DNA from: JBLIRR01 sp049472395
GTDB lineage: Bacteria > SZUA-182 > DTGQ01 > JBLIRR01
Length of the DNA: 46,732 nt
Direction of reading: 5' to 3'
Assembly: GCA_049472395.1 (NCBI GenBank)
Contig: JBLIRR010000047.1
Coordinates: forward strand, 1-46,732
Both the position numbers and the translations under genes were made by a program. Positions 1-8,646 of this stretch are shown here, in pieces (positions within the stretch are counted from its first letter, which is position 1; each line of letters starts with the position of its first letter). The notes under the pieces are model-generated. The model saw only the letters and a program-made list of their open reading frames with translations, did no database searches and was not told the origin of the DNA.

Positions 1-2068
1 TGTCAATCCCTATAACCACCATTGCGCTCAAGAGTATATTTTATAGTTTCAATTCCTCATAGGTACTGTCAATCCTTGAGACCATATCAAGAAAAAGCAC
101 TTCTGCAATTATGTTTCAATTCCTCATAGGTACTGTCAATCCATTATATTTGCTGAATCTTCTTTGAATCCAGATTACAGTTTCAATTCCTCATAGGTAC
201 TGTCAATCCCTATAACCACCATTGCGCTCAAGAGTATATTTTATAGTTTCAATTCCTCATAGGTACTGTCAATCCTTATAAAGCCACCATCAATTTTATT
301 TCAATATTAGAGTTTCAATTCCTCATAGGTACTGTCAATCCAAAATAGGGTATTCATGTCTTTCTCCTTCCCTTTTTAGTTTCAATTCCTCATAGGTACT
401 GTCAATCCACAGCCAGAACGATACCCACGATGGCAAGCGTTTGAGTTTCAATTCCTCATAGGTACTGTCAATCCTGATCGGTCCTCCTTTATTAAGGTTA
501 GTAAATTTGGTGTTTCAATTCCTCATAGGTACTGTCAATCCATCCTCTTCCAGGTCCAAATAGGTATCGTCTACACAGTTTCAATTCCTCATAGGTACTG
601 TCAATCCTTTTCTTCTATCGCACGATTGATGCCGCACTTATTCAGTTTCAATTCCTCATAGGTACTGTCAATCCTTATTAAGGTTAGTTGATTAGTTAAT
701 CTATCTATTATGTTTCAATTCCTCATAGGTACTGTCAATCCATATAACTGCATTATCTGAAAAATTTGCTGATTTTGGTTTCAATTCCTCATAGGTACTG
801 TCAATCCGCAGATTCATAAATCCATCGATCGTCCATATAATCTCGTTTCAATTCCTCATAGGTACTGTCAATCCGCTCAATTTGCTAATGATATGGAAGC
901 AGCAGAGAAAGTTTCAATTCCTCATAGGTACTGTCAATCCCCCGGCGTCGAAGTGAATGAAATTGAAATACAGGAGAGTTTCAATTCCTCATAGGTACTG
1001 TCAATCCGGAATATATCTATTCATTCAAGTGCTGCAACAGATGGTTTCAATTCCTCATAGGTACTGTCAATCCTGAGCAGTCTGCCGGACAATTAGTTTA
1101 GCTTTGCCAGTTTCAATTCCTCATAGGTACTGTCAATCCCTTCCTCCTGAGTGAGTTTATTCAAATTGGTCGGATGTTTCAATTCCTCATAGGTACTGTC
1201 AATCCAAGCGATGAGAATATCCTATGTCCGCATCTGCAGAAGTTTCAATTCCTCATAGGTACTGTCAATCCTGAGAGGAAAATTACGCTCAAATCGGCGG
1301 CGGCGAAGTTTCAATTCCTCATAGGTACTGTCAATCCTGTGCTTATTGTGGTGAATCATTGAATTATCAATCAGTGTTTCAATTCCTCATAGGTACTGTC
1401 AATCCCCCGCAATGTAAAGATGACAATCTTCGAGTTTTTCCAGTTTCAATTCCTCATAGGTACTGTCAATCCCTAGCCTGCTCGAATGTCTCATCCGAAT
1501 CTATCCACAGTTTCAATTCCTCATAGGTACTGTCAATCCCGGATTGTAACCGGTAGCACCAATACCACCTTGACCGTTTCAATTCCTCATAGGTACTGTC
1601 AATCCAAAGACTGGTGAAAATATCATTGTATTGAGAGAATGGTTTCAATTCCTCATAGGTACTGTCAATCCATAACCGGTGAGTCTGCTTATGCCGAATG
1701 AAATAGTGTTTCAATTCCTCATAGGTACTGTCAATCCTTGCTCTTTTTATCTCTCTTTTCGCATTCTCTTCATGTTTCAATTCCTCATAGGTACTGTCAA
1801 TCCGTTATGAATCTTGTGTCACAGCTTGTCGCTGAAAATTGTTTCAATTCCTCATAGGTACTGTCAATCCTATGCATTAATGAGGGTTTATTCTGCAAAA
1901 TGATACAGTTTCAATTCCTCATAGGTACTGTCAATCCTCTATGAGTGAGAACATATTTAGTCCTCGTTACGCAGTTTCAATTCCTCATAGGTACTGTCAA
2001 TCCTTCTATTTACTATTGCTTTCTCAATTTCTACATCAGTTTCAATTCCTCATAGGTACTGTCAATCC
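1..2068 (-). CRISPR. Type I-B CRISPR array, 31 full repeats, continues beyond left edge
   Basis: A 30-bp repeat recurs 31 times without any change I can see, from 46-75 to 2039-2068; bases 1-9 are the end of one more. There are 31 spacers of 35-38 bp. On the plus strand the repeat begins GTTTCAATTCC and ends CTGTCAATCC. Read on the minus strand it ends in ATTGAAAC, the usual 8-nt 5' handle of mature crRNAs in type I-B and III systems. This sets transcription leftward, with the leader at 2069-2202. The last repeat next to the leader is intact, so the array may still acquire spacers. Spacer 10-45 is identical to spacer 210-245. Spacers 475-511 and 675-711 share 14 bp. The array is truncated by the window edge, so total length is unknown. 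Confidence 0.99.
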
Positions 2069-2202
2069 CCCACACAAAATAAGGTATTTAGCACTATACT
2101 TCATTCATTATAATATTATCTCTCAATTAATTTTCAAGTAAAATTACGCCACACTTTCTGTCGATCCCCCAGCATTTTTGCATTATCTAAGGTCGACAGA
2201 TT
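2069..2202 (-). promoter_or_regulatory. CRISPR leader with array promoter
   Basis: This AT-rich stretch lies between the cas2 stop and the first repeat, on the side expected for a leader from the ATTGAAAC repeat end. On the minus strand a TTGAAA box (plus 2132-2137) is followed after 16 bp by TATTAT (2110-2115), or after 19 bp by TATAAT (2107-2112). A start near 2100 would give a short lead-in of about 30 nt before the first repeat. The leader also holds an inverted repeat whose left arm resembles the repeat end (listed separately). Promoter assignment is by eye. Confidence 0.7.
2157..2200. repeat. Inverted repeat in the leader, one arm resembling the CRISPR repeat end
   Basis: TCTGTCGA at 2157-2164 is the exact reverse complement of TCGACAGA at 2193-2200, with 28 bases between. 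The decamer CTGTCGATCC (2158-2167) matches the last ten bases of the CRISPR repeat, CTGTCAATCC, at nine of ten positions. It starts three bases downstream of nothing but the cas2 stop region, so it could be a weak terminator for the cas operon, an architectural site for spacer integration, or the relic of a decayed repeat. Confidence 0.6.
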
Positions 2203-2469
2203 TCATAAGAATTTCGAGTGCCCCTTTTTATCAGCGCCATATACTTTACGCTCATAATATTTCATCTGCCGGAATTTATAGATGACAATGGAGTCATTTT
2301 CTTCTTCCTTAATGATTTTCTTTAATTCATGCATCATCCCTTCATATGCCAATTCTGTCATCTCGCCTTCAAAGACACTCTCCTGGACCCATTCAAGATA
2401 TTTACGACATGCTTTTAACATTTTAGCGCATCTCTTTTCATTGACGTCATAATAAAGAATAACAAACAT
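2203..2469 (-). CDS. cas2: CRISPR-associated endoribonuclease Cas2
   Basis: The 88-residue protein has normal Cas2 length and opens with the ferredoxin-like first strand FVILYYDVNEKR, which carries the conserved metal-binding aspartate at residue 8. The following YLEWVQESVFEGEMTE segment is typical of the family. Cas2 forms the dimer at the centre of the Cas1-Cas2 integrase that inserts new spacers at the leader end. Its ATG overlaps the cas1 stop by one base (TAATG), implying translational coupling. It is the last cas gene and is followed directly by the leader and array. Family assignment is firm. Confidence 0.97.
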   Translation of the reverse strand: MFVILYYDVNEKRCAKMLKACRKYLEWVQESVFEGEMTELAYEGMMHELKKIIKEEENDSIVIYKFRQMKYYERKVYGADKKGHSKFL

Positions 2470-3464
2470 TACCAGTCCATGATAAAAGGTTTATATATCT
2501 CTTCTTCCATAAGATGTTTTTCTAGCTTATATAATTCCACCCGCATAAGGCGACGATAGCTGATCTGTTTTTTCATTTTTGAATGTTTGATAGTCTGTTC
2601 AAGTCTTTCCTCCAATTGCTGAAGAAATTTCTTTCTCCCACTATCATTAAGTAGCATGCCATTGAGGTCTCCCTCAAAATCCTTTTCAGTAATTACCTGT
2701 TTATTCAAGAGCGAAAAAATAGTTCTGTCACCTATTACCGGCTTAAAGATTTCTGCGACATCGAGATTGAGAGTAAACCTTCTGAAATTTGTTGTGTGAA
2801 GATAGCCAATCCGTGGGTCAAGATGTGTCTGATAAATCTCGCTCAGAACCTGTGTATATATTATTGAATTGGAGAAGCTTATGAGTGCATTAAGAAAATC
2901 TTTCGGCGGTCTTTTCGTCCTCTTCTCAAAAGCAAAATCAGGATTATCAATGATTTTATTAAATGCCTGATAGTATACTTGCTTTATTCGGCCCTCAACA
3001 GCCATAGTTTCATCAAGAGTGTTTTGATCATCAAGGGTATTATTTAGTAATTCAATTTCCTGAATTGCTTTATTCAAGTCCTTTTCGCGTCTACAATAAT
3101 ATTTTAATATTTTTAAACAATTTCCAACCGCCCCTTCAACAAATCTCTTGGCAATAAAAAGACGCTTTTTATCATCTTGGTAATGCCCTACCTGCTTTAA
3201 GATCATGTACCCTGAATTATAGTGTTCTCTGGGATAAAAGCTACCTCCATAGTAATCATAATAATTGAAATAGTGTAGGATTATCCCTTTTTGGGAAAGA
3301 AAGTTAAGTGCTTTGGTATTGAGATCAAACTCTCCAAAGGCAAAAATTTCCTTTACGTTCTCAACAGGGACGTATTTTTTCTGACCTTCAGCATTTTCAA
3401 AAAAAAGAGTATTATCCTTACGCTTAAGTCTTCCGTTTGAGAATATATATATGGTCTCTTTCAT
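2469..3464 (-). CDS. cas1: CRISPR-associated endonuclease/integrase Cas1
   Basis: Cas1 catalyses integration of prespacers into the array. The 331-residue product has the N-terminal beta domain (from KETIYIFSNGRLKRKDNTL) and the helical catalytic domain. The metal ligands are recognisable as Glu in VEGRIKQ (about residue 155), His in IGYLHTTN (about 221) and Glu in LDVAEIFKP (about 236). An in-frame TTG at 3485 would add seven residues and overlap cas4. I chose the ATG at 3462-3464 because Cas1 proteins normally begin just before this first strand and it lies 8 nt after the cas4 stop. The gene sits in the usual cas4-cas1-cas2 adaptation block. Confidence 0.97.
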   Translation of the reverse strand: MKETIYIFSNGRLKRKDNTLFFENAEGQKKYVPVENVKEIFAFGEFDLNTKALNFLSQKGIILHYFNYYDYYGGSFYPREHYNSGYMILKQVGHYQDDKKRLFIAKRFVEGAVGNCLKILKYYCRREKDLNKAIQEIELLNNTLDDQNTLDETMAVEGRIKQVYYQAFNKIIDNPDFAFEKRTKRPPKDFLNALISFSNSIIYTQVLSEIYQTHLDPRIGYLHTTNFRRFTLNLDVAEIFKPVIGDRTIFSLLNKQVITEKDFEGDLNGMLLNDSGRKKFLQQLEERLEQTIKHSKMKKQISYRRLMRVELYKLEKHLMEEEIYKPFIMDW

Positions 3465-3472
3465 ATTCCAGC

Positions 3473-3985
3473 CTATGACCAACAAAATTCAAAATGACCG
3501 CACTTCGGGCATATTTTTAAACGAATGGCCTTTGGTGGTAGATCAGCACATAAAATAATCTCAAGTGAATCCAATTTCTTTTCAATAAGGCTAATATCTT
3601 CCTCACGCAATTCAACCTCCATACTTTTCTTCTCCTTCGGTATTTTGATGAGTCCTTTAACGGTTATTGATTTTCTATGTAAAAGGTAAAGATAATACTT
3701 TAATTGAAATATCCCTGTCTCTAAGGTTGCTGATGATTTCTTGATTTCTGCAACATAAAATTTTCCATCCTTTCTAGTAACCATATCAATCATGGCTCCC
3801 ATATCCGCTAAATATACTTTTTTCTTTGCCCGTTGAAAACTGCTCTGATCAATGAGCCTTCCAATACCCAGATAGCTGCTTTCCTGGTCGGCCGTCATTT
3901 GCCGGGACATAAGCCAAGCTTGGCGGGGGCAGATATTAAAGGCATTGAATATTGCAGGATTGATGAAGGTTTTAAAATTACTCAT
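3473..3985 (-). CDS. cas4: CRISPR-associated exonuclease Cas4
   Basis: Cas4 is a RecB-fold iron-sulfur nuclease that trims prespacers and helps set PAM and orientation. This 170-residue protein has the four expected cysteines, one at residue 19 (NICPRQAW) and three at 159, 162 and 168 in the C-terminal motif CPKCGHFEFC. Between them lie the RecB-type active site elements: an Asp in the GAMIDMVTR strand, then VAEIKKSS, then a QLKYYLYLL helix. Length and motif order are normal. It heads the adaptation sub-block, is separated from cas3 by a 115-bp AT-rich gap, and is followed 8 nt later by the cas1 ATG. Confidence 0.95.
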   Translation of the reverse strand: MSNFKTFINPAIFNAFNICPRQAWLMSRQMTADQESSYLGIGRLIDQSSFQRAKKKVYLADMGAMIDMVTRKDGKFYVAEIKKSSATLETGIFQLKYYLYLLHRKSITVKGLIKIPKEKKSMEVELREEDISLIEKKLDSLEIILCADLPPKAIRLKICPKCGHFEFCWS

Positions 3986-4100
3986 ATTATCAATCTTTTA
4001 TTATTCATTAACCTTATTTTATTTATTATTTATAAATTTATAATATTAAAATATATATAATAGAAATTAATTAATTGTGAAATTTTTTAAATCCCTCTAT
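3986..4100 (-). promoter_or_regulatory. AT-rich gap before cas4, possible internal promoter
   Basis: All other genes in the cas operon from cas8 to cas3 abut or overlap. This is the only sizeable gap between cas8 and cas2. It is almost entirely A/T and contains several TATAAT-like strings on the minus strand, but I cannot pick a single convincing -35/-10 pair. A separate promoter for cas4-cas1-cas2 is plausible but unproven. Confidence 0.35.
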
Positions 4101-6380
4101 TTAAAAAAATGCAGTATGATCTCTGTTAATCCAACCTTTTTTAGCACAATATTTTGAACCATCTTGAACATATTGAGAAGGACACCATTTCATTTCGCTA
4201 TCCTTGTAAAAATTATCGAAATGCCTTCCATCTTCGAAATTAACATTTATTACATATTGCGAAACTTTTTTGTACAATTCCTTTAGTTTACTCTTTATAT
4301 CCATCTTTTCTTCTAAATTTTTAGCCTTAGTAAGTTTGTATAATAAATTTTCAAATCCTGAATTAAATTTATCGTATAATCCATCTTCGTATTCAATAAA
4401 TAAGGATATCTGAAATGGAGTCTCTTTCATAAAATTATTACTAAAATCTTCAAACACATCTTGGAACTCAAGCTTTTTTATTTTCTTTTCTAATATCGGA
4501 TCAGGTCTGGTTTTATCAATTATTATCTTGAAATATTTTTTTAAAAAAGGAAGAATATCCTTCTCACGAATCACATTAGATAACAATTGCTTGACTTCTT
4601 CGTAAGATGTATCTTTTATATGATAAGGGCTCTTGCCAATTTTCGCAGTAATTATTAATCTTGAGATTTTCTTATTTGATTCACGATTTTCCCGATTAAT
4701 ACGCCCGGCAGACTGAATAATACTTGATAATGGCGCAAACTCCCTGAATCCCATATCAAAGTCTAAATCAACTCCTGCTTCAATAACTTGAGTTGCTATT
4801 AATACGGTTTTTTTCGATGCCCCTTTTTCCAACCTTTTCTTCACTTCTTCAATTATAGATTTTCGATGTCTAGGTATAAAGTTTGTATTCAATAGAAAAA
4901 GCTCATCTTCATCAAAAGAGTTTTCCAGTTTCTCAAATAATTCAAGAGAAAGCTTTTTTGTATTTACGATACACAAAACAGAGTTAACTCTTTTTGATTG
5001 TTCCAAAATCTCGTCAGCCAATATATCTAGATTATTTATGGATTCATTTAAAACCAATGAATATCTATTATTAGAATCTAATGAATAGTAACAATTATCA
5101 AGTAGATCCAATGTCAATTCTAAATCAAGATATTTTTTTATCGCCGGGATAGTTGCGGACATCAATATAAAATCAACGTTAAATACTTTAGCCAGATAAT
5201 TAATTATAATCGAGATATCTTTTAGCAATATTCGTGGAATTGACTGGATCTCATCCATAATAATCACCGAATCTCTGAGTGTCCAAAATTTTATTAATTC
5301 CCTATTTCTATTTGAAAAGAACAAATTAAATATCTGGTTAAATGTCGTAACGATTACTTTATCCAGAGCCCATGAAGAATTTAGGTATTCATTCTGTTGC
5401 CTTAATCGATATTCATTCTCTGCTTGCTCTTCATTTACTTCTTCATCTCTATAATTTTTAGAATTTGTTAGGTAGTGATATTTTAAAAGTTCACAGTCAT
5501 CAATAATTTTGTTATATTCTTCAAACGTTTGATCAATTATAGAAGTCATTGGCAGAGCGTTGATGATTCTTTTTTTATTTTTGTCTTTTACTATTTCCAA
5601 CGCTAACTGAAGAGCAATATATGTTTTTCCAATTCCTGTAGGCGCTTCAATAAGAAATATCTTTTTTTCTTTATCAATTTTATATTTATCTATTATCTCA
5701 TTACGCGCTTGATTTCTTATTTTCGAGAGTTTATTCTTTTTTGAATTTATTACCACTAATAATTTTCTAATATAATCTTTTGATTTAGTAAAGGATTCTA
5801 TGCTGTAACGATTTTTGAAAATTGCCTCGTATTTATCTGAAAAAATTAATTTGGAAAAGACTTCTTTGATTTTGAAATATAATGAAATATCCCTGTCAAA
5901 GTGATGATCACTAACAAATGAGCCACTATCAGAGTCAAACAAATTAATTATTTTATCAAGATTAAACTCCGAATTCTTGCCAGTTATAGAAGATATGTGT
6001 TCGATACGTTCTTGAGTGTCAGTATAATTTTCCTCAATGTAGCTTTTAGTGCTTAAAGAATTTGCCAGCTCATCCACATTTTCCAAATTACCATGATGTT
6101 TCATTATGGATAAGAAAATCGAAAAAGTCCGCTCATTAATCACACATCCATTGTTAATTAAAAAAAATATCGCACTTAAAAAAGCATGTTTTGTTTTTTT
6201 ACTATCTTCCAGTTCTCTAATATACTTTTGAAACTCCTTACTTAATTTTCCAGAATCATGATAGGCGCAGGCCATTCGATGAATTTCATCATTGAATGAC
6301 GCTATCATATTGTTAACATGTTTGGCCAAGGGATAAGCAGGATGCGAATAATAATTATCTCCTATATCAAATAAACTCAC
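4101..6380 (-). CDS. cas3: CRISPR-associated helicase/nuclease Cas3 (HD-helicase fusion)
   Basis: Cas3 is recruited by target-bound Cascade, then unwinds and degrades DNA. The 759-residue protein carries an N-terminal HD nuclease domain (HPAYPLAKH near residue 13, AYHDSGK near 39). A superfamily 2 helicase follows: Walker A APTGIGKT (about 247), the DExH-type box IIMDEIQ (about 374), motif III LMSATIP (about 408) and motif VI QSAGRINRENR (about 558). Size and single-chain HD-helicase order are normal for type I-B. The start is GTG at 6378-6380, with AAGGAGAG about a dozen bases upstream, and it overlaps the end of cas5 by 14 nt, indicating coupled translation. Confidence 0.97.
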   Translation of the reverse strand: MSLFDIGDNYYSHPAYPLAKHVNNMIASFNDEIHRMACAYHDSGKLSKEFQKYIRELEDSKKTKHAFLSAIFFLINNGCVINERTFSIFLSIMKHHGNLENVDELANSLSTKSYIEENYTDTQERIEHISSITGKNSEFNLDKIINLFDSDSGSFVSDHHFDRDISLYFKIKEVFSKLIFSDKYEAIFKNRYSIESFTKSKDYIRKLLVVINSKKNKLSKIRNQARNEIIDKYKIDKEKKIFLIEAPTGIGKTYIALQLALEIVKDKNKKRIINALPMTSIIDQTFEEYNKIIDDCELLKYHYLTNSKNYRDEEVNEEQAENEYRLRQQNEYLNSSWALDKVIVTTFNQIFNLFFSNRNRELIKFWTLRDSVIIMDEIQSIPRILLKDISIIINYLAKVFNVDFILMSATIPAIKKYLDLELTLDLLDNCYYSLDSNNRYSLVLNESINNLDILADEILEQSKRVNSVLCIVNTKKLSLELFEKLENSFDEDELFLLNTNFIPRHRKSIIEEVKKRLEKGASKKTVLIATQVIEAGVDLDFDMGFREFAPLSSIIQSAGRINRENRESNKKISRLIITAKIGKSPYHIKDTSYEEVKQLLSNVIREKDILPFLKKYFKIIIDKTRPDPILEKKIKKLEFQDVFEDFSNNFMKETPFQISLFIEYEDGLYDKFNSGFENLLYKLTKAKNLEEKMDIKSKLKELYKKVSQYVINVNFEDGRHFDNFYKDSEMKWCPSQYVQDGSKYCAKKGWINRDHTAFF

Positions 6381-7242
6381 AGTTAAACTCTCTCTCCTTG
6401 GTTTTAATTAAATAACCTATGATGTCCCTATTTAACCTAATTTGTCTATTGCAAATCACAAGACTTTTATAATCCCTATATTGTCTTTTGCTAACTGTTT
6501 TTGTTGCTGCATAAACTTTAGTATATTTTCCGCCAAGTTCAAAAATAATATGTTCAGGATGAGCAGTAAATGAATCTAAATTCTTTATGTATCGTTGTTC
6601 CGCCGTACATTCAATATACTTGTAATTTGCTGAAAACTCTGTATTGCCCATATAGAAAAGAAAAGCGCTAAGATGATTTCTTAATGATTTAATAATTTCA
6701 GTTTCATATTTAAATTCATTAATAAATATGATATATTCCGGGGATAGAAGCAGTTCGCGGAAAATGGGCTTTGGTTTTGTTATTTTTTCATTTTGTTGTT
6801 TAAGATAAGCACTATAGCTTTTTTCAAAATTATTCTCTGCTTTCATAATTTTCGTATCAATTGTGGCATACTTTTTCTCCTCTGCTTTTGTTTTATCATA
6901 TTCCGATGCCAATATTGTCTTCTCTGAGACAAGGTTATCTAAAGCAGAGATTGATTTACTAAATTTTTCAAGGACATTAAATTTAATTTCTGAATTTTTT
7001 GTATAATCTTGGATATAATTCTGTGCAAAACTTTTCTTCCGAATAGGACTTGTTAATACAAGTGAATATTCAAAATTGAAGTATTCTGGATCATTAAAAT
7101 AATCCTCATATTCTATACCTAAGATCGCGGCCATCATACCTCCGATTGTCGTTTTCGGAGGGATCGGTAATGTAATATTTTGAGTAATAGTCAGCGGATC
7201 TCTAAAGGCAGCAAAGTTACTCCAAATTTTCATTCCGAACAT
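6367..7242 (-). CDS. cas5: Cascade subunit Cas5 (type I-B)
   Basis: The N-terminus MKIWSNFAAFRDP with the following LPIPPKTTIGGMMAAILG is the typical Cas5 opening, where the strand is followed by a PP-x-T-x-x-GM helix that contacts the crRNA 5' handle. At 291 residues it is in the upper range for Cas5b. The middle (about residues 95-160) is lysine- and glutamate-rich with helical character, a likely insertion compared with shorter Cas5 proteins. It follows cas7 with a one-base gap and overlaps cas3. An alternative in-frame ATG lies three codons in. In Cascade it caps the crRNA 5' end next to Cas8. Confidence 0.9.
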   Translation of the reverse strand: MFGMKIWSNFAAFRDPLTITQNITLPIPPKTTIGGMMAAILGIEYEDYFNDPEYFNFEYSLVLTSPIRKKSFAQNYIQDYTKNSEIKFNVLEKFSKSISALDNLVSEKTILASEYDKTKAEEKKYATIDTKIMKAENNFEKSYSAYLKQQNEKITKPKPIFRELLLSPEYIIFINEFKYETEIIKSLRNHLSAFLFYMGNTEFSANYKYIECTAEQRYIKNLDSFTAHPEHIIFELGGKYTKVYAATKTVSKRQYRDYKSLVICNRQIRLNRDIIGYLIKTKEREFNCEFI

Positions 7243-7243
7243 A

Positions 7244-8176
7244 TTAGCCCTCGCTTTTTAAAAACCTTATTTCATCAATGAGTTCTACTTGATGAATTTT
7301 GTCTAATTCTTGTTTATATGCTGTCATTGAATCATCAATTACAATCTGTACCTTTTCTATATACTCTGATGCCTTGTTAATGGCGTCAACAAGTTTGCTG
7401 AAATCTATTTCAGCTTCGTTAACATTTCTAATCTGTCCACTGTCTGGATTTTTTAGGCTTACCAGCTCATCTAGGAGTCCAATAAAGTATTTGTCCTTTT
7501 CATTATATATAATTCTTATTAACATCCGTGGTTTTTGTCCCTCTTTACTCCTGGTATTGAGGAGCTTGGTGCCAAGCCAAAGAGAGTTAAGCATCTCTTG
7601 AATATCATCTTCATACGTGTTAGCTTTTTCAGCCTGTAATCGGTTAATAGTGCCATACATGGCGAATAATCCATAGGGAATATAATTATCAGCTCTGAAG
7701 GTCTTTTGATAACGTCCCGTTTCTTCCGTTTTTTCTTTTTCTGTAACAAATGCACCTGTCCCTGATTTTAATATAGTTTCCGTTTTATTTAAGGATTTTG
7801 TCCAACTAAACTGAACAGCACCCACAAGCTGTATTCCGCTTTTTGGGGCAACACCTCCAAACAGTCTATTATCAATACAGGATAGAAAAACTCCTCTGTC
7901 ATCAAGATCCTTAAATCTATCCTTTAATTCTTTAAATCTATCCTCTGCCTTTAATCCTTTTTCTACAATCTCATCATTATTAATATAAATTTCTTTTTTC
8001 TTTCTATATTGTAGATCATCTCGAATAGTTCTTTTAATTCTTACATCACTTACTATTGCTTTTTCGTCTACATCATCAAATCTCGGTGCATTGTCAGTGG
8101 ACATATCGCCGTTGGGACTACACATTTTAGCATCCCAGATAAAAAGCAGTTCACTCTGTTTAGCAAGGTTTTCCAT
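7244..8176 (-). CDS. cas7: Cascade backbone subunit Cas7 (Csh2 family)
   Basis: Cas7 polymerises along the crRNA spacer. The 310-residue protein begins with a strand followed by DAKMCSPNGDM and then DNAPRFDD, and continues with SDVRIKRTIRDDLQ; this arrangement is characteristic of Csh2/Cas7b proteins. A central LFGGVAPKSGIQLVGAVQFSW segment also matches the family. Family length is about 300, so it looks complete. A good ribosome site (AAAGGAGGAAG) precedes the ATG. It sits between the small-subunit gene and cas5, the normal place. Confidence 0.95.
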   Translation of the reverse strand: MENLAKQSELLFIWDAKMCSPNGDMSTDNAPRFDDVDEKAIVSDVRIKRTIRDDLQYRKKKEIYINNDEIVEKGLKAEDRFKELKDRFKDLDDRGVFLSCIDNRLFGGVAPKSGIQLVGAVQFSWTKSLNKTETILKSGTGAFVTEKEKTEETGRYQKTFRADNYIPYGLFAMYGTINRLQAEKANTYEDDIQEMLNSLWLGTKLLNTRSKEGQKPRMLIRIIYNEKDKYFIGLLDELVSLKNPDSGQIRNVNEAEIDFSKLVDAINKASEYIEKVQIVIDDSMTAYKQELDKIHQVELIDEIRFLKSEG

Positions 8177-8190
8177 TTCTTCCTCCTTTA

Positions 8191-8643
8191 TTAAAGATTG
8201 TTATTATCAATTTCCCCTTTAGTTATTGCAGTTTCAGGAAGGGTATCCTTAGTAAATTTATTATAATCATCGAAACCGGCAACAAAAGCAAAGGATATCC
8301 TAGCGCTTGAAATACCTGTAGATTTACAGGGCGGAACTTCGTGGGCAAGTCTTCTTACTTCAGAATCATTTTTTATTTTAAGTTTAAGCTTTTGCTCAAA
8401 CCTAAAGGCCATTTCAAATATACGATCGAGATTTCTATAGTTAATTATTTGATTTGAGAGCCAGGTTTTATAAGTCGTATTGTTTTTGCTTACTTCTGAG
8501 TAATAAGAGCTGTTTATAACTGCTCTAGCATAAGCGCCGATATAATAAGCCTTCTGTATAGGAGGTCCCTTGAAAAATTCAGTTTCTTCATTATCCAATC
8601 TTTTCTTTAGGTAATCAGAAAAAGATTTCTTCCCTTCTTCCAT
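8191..8643 (-). CDS. Probable Cascade small subunit (Cas11-like), encoded separately from cas8
   Basis: This 150-residue, mostly helical and basic protein resembles the C-terminal part of Csh1/TM1802-type Cas8b proteins. It has an AYYIGAYARAVINSSYY helix followed by NYRNLDRIFEMAFRFEQKLKLK, then a Pro/Cys loop. In most type I-B systems Cas11 is made from an internal start within cas8; here it is a free-standing gene. The ATG lies 3 nt past the cas8 stop, with AAAGGAG overlapping that stop, so the two are probably translated together. The small-subunit role is inferred from position, size and helical content; I see no enzymatic motif. Confidence 0.7.
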   Translation of the reverse strand: MEEGKKSFSDYLKKRLDNEETEFFKGPPIQKAYYIGAYARAVINSSYYSEVSKNNTTYKTWLSNQIINYRNLDRIFEMAFRFEQKLKLKIKNDSEVRRLAHEVPPCKSTGISSARISFAFVAGFDDYNKFTKDTLPETAITKGEIDNNNL

Positions 8644-8646
8644 AAA

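Noticed and set aside
1..2068. Type III effector system because of the ATTGAAAC repeat end
   Set aside because: No Cas10, Csm or Cmr protein is encoded nearby; cas3, cas5, cas7 and cas8 set type I-B, which shares this handle.
1174..2141. Open frames of 62-104 codons inside the CRISPR array
   Set aside because: Their sequences are translations of the repeat (recurring FQFLIGTVNP or IDSTYEELK), so they are array artefacts and not genes.
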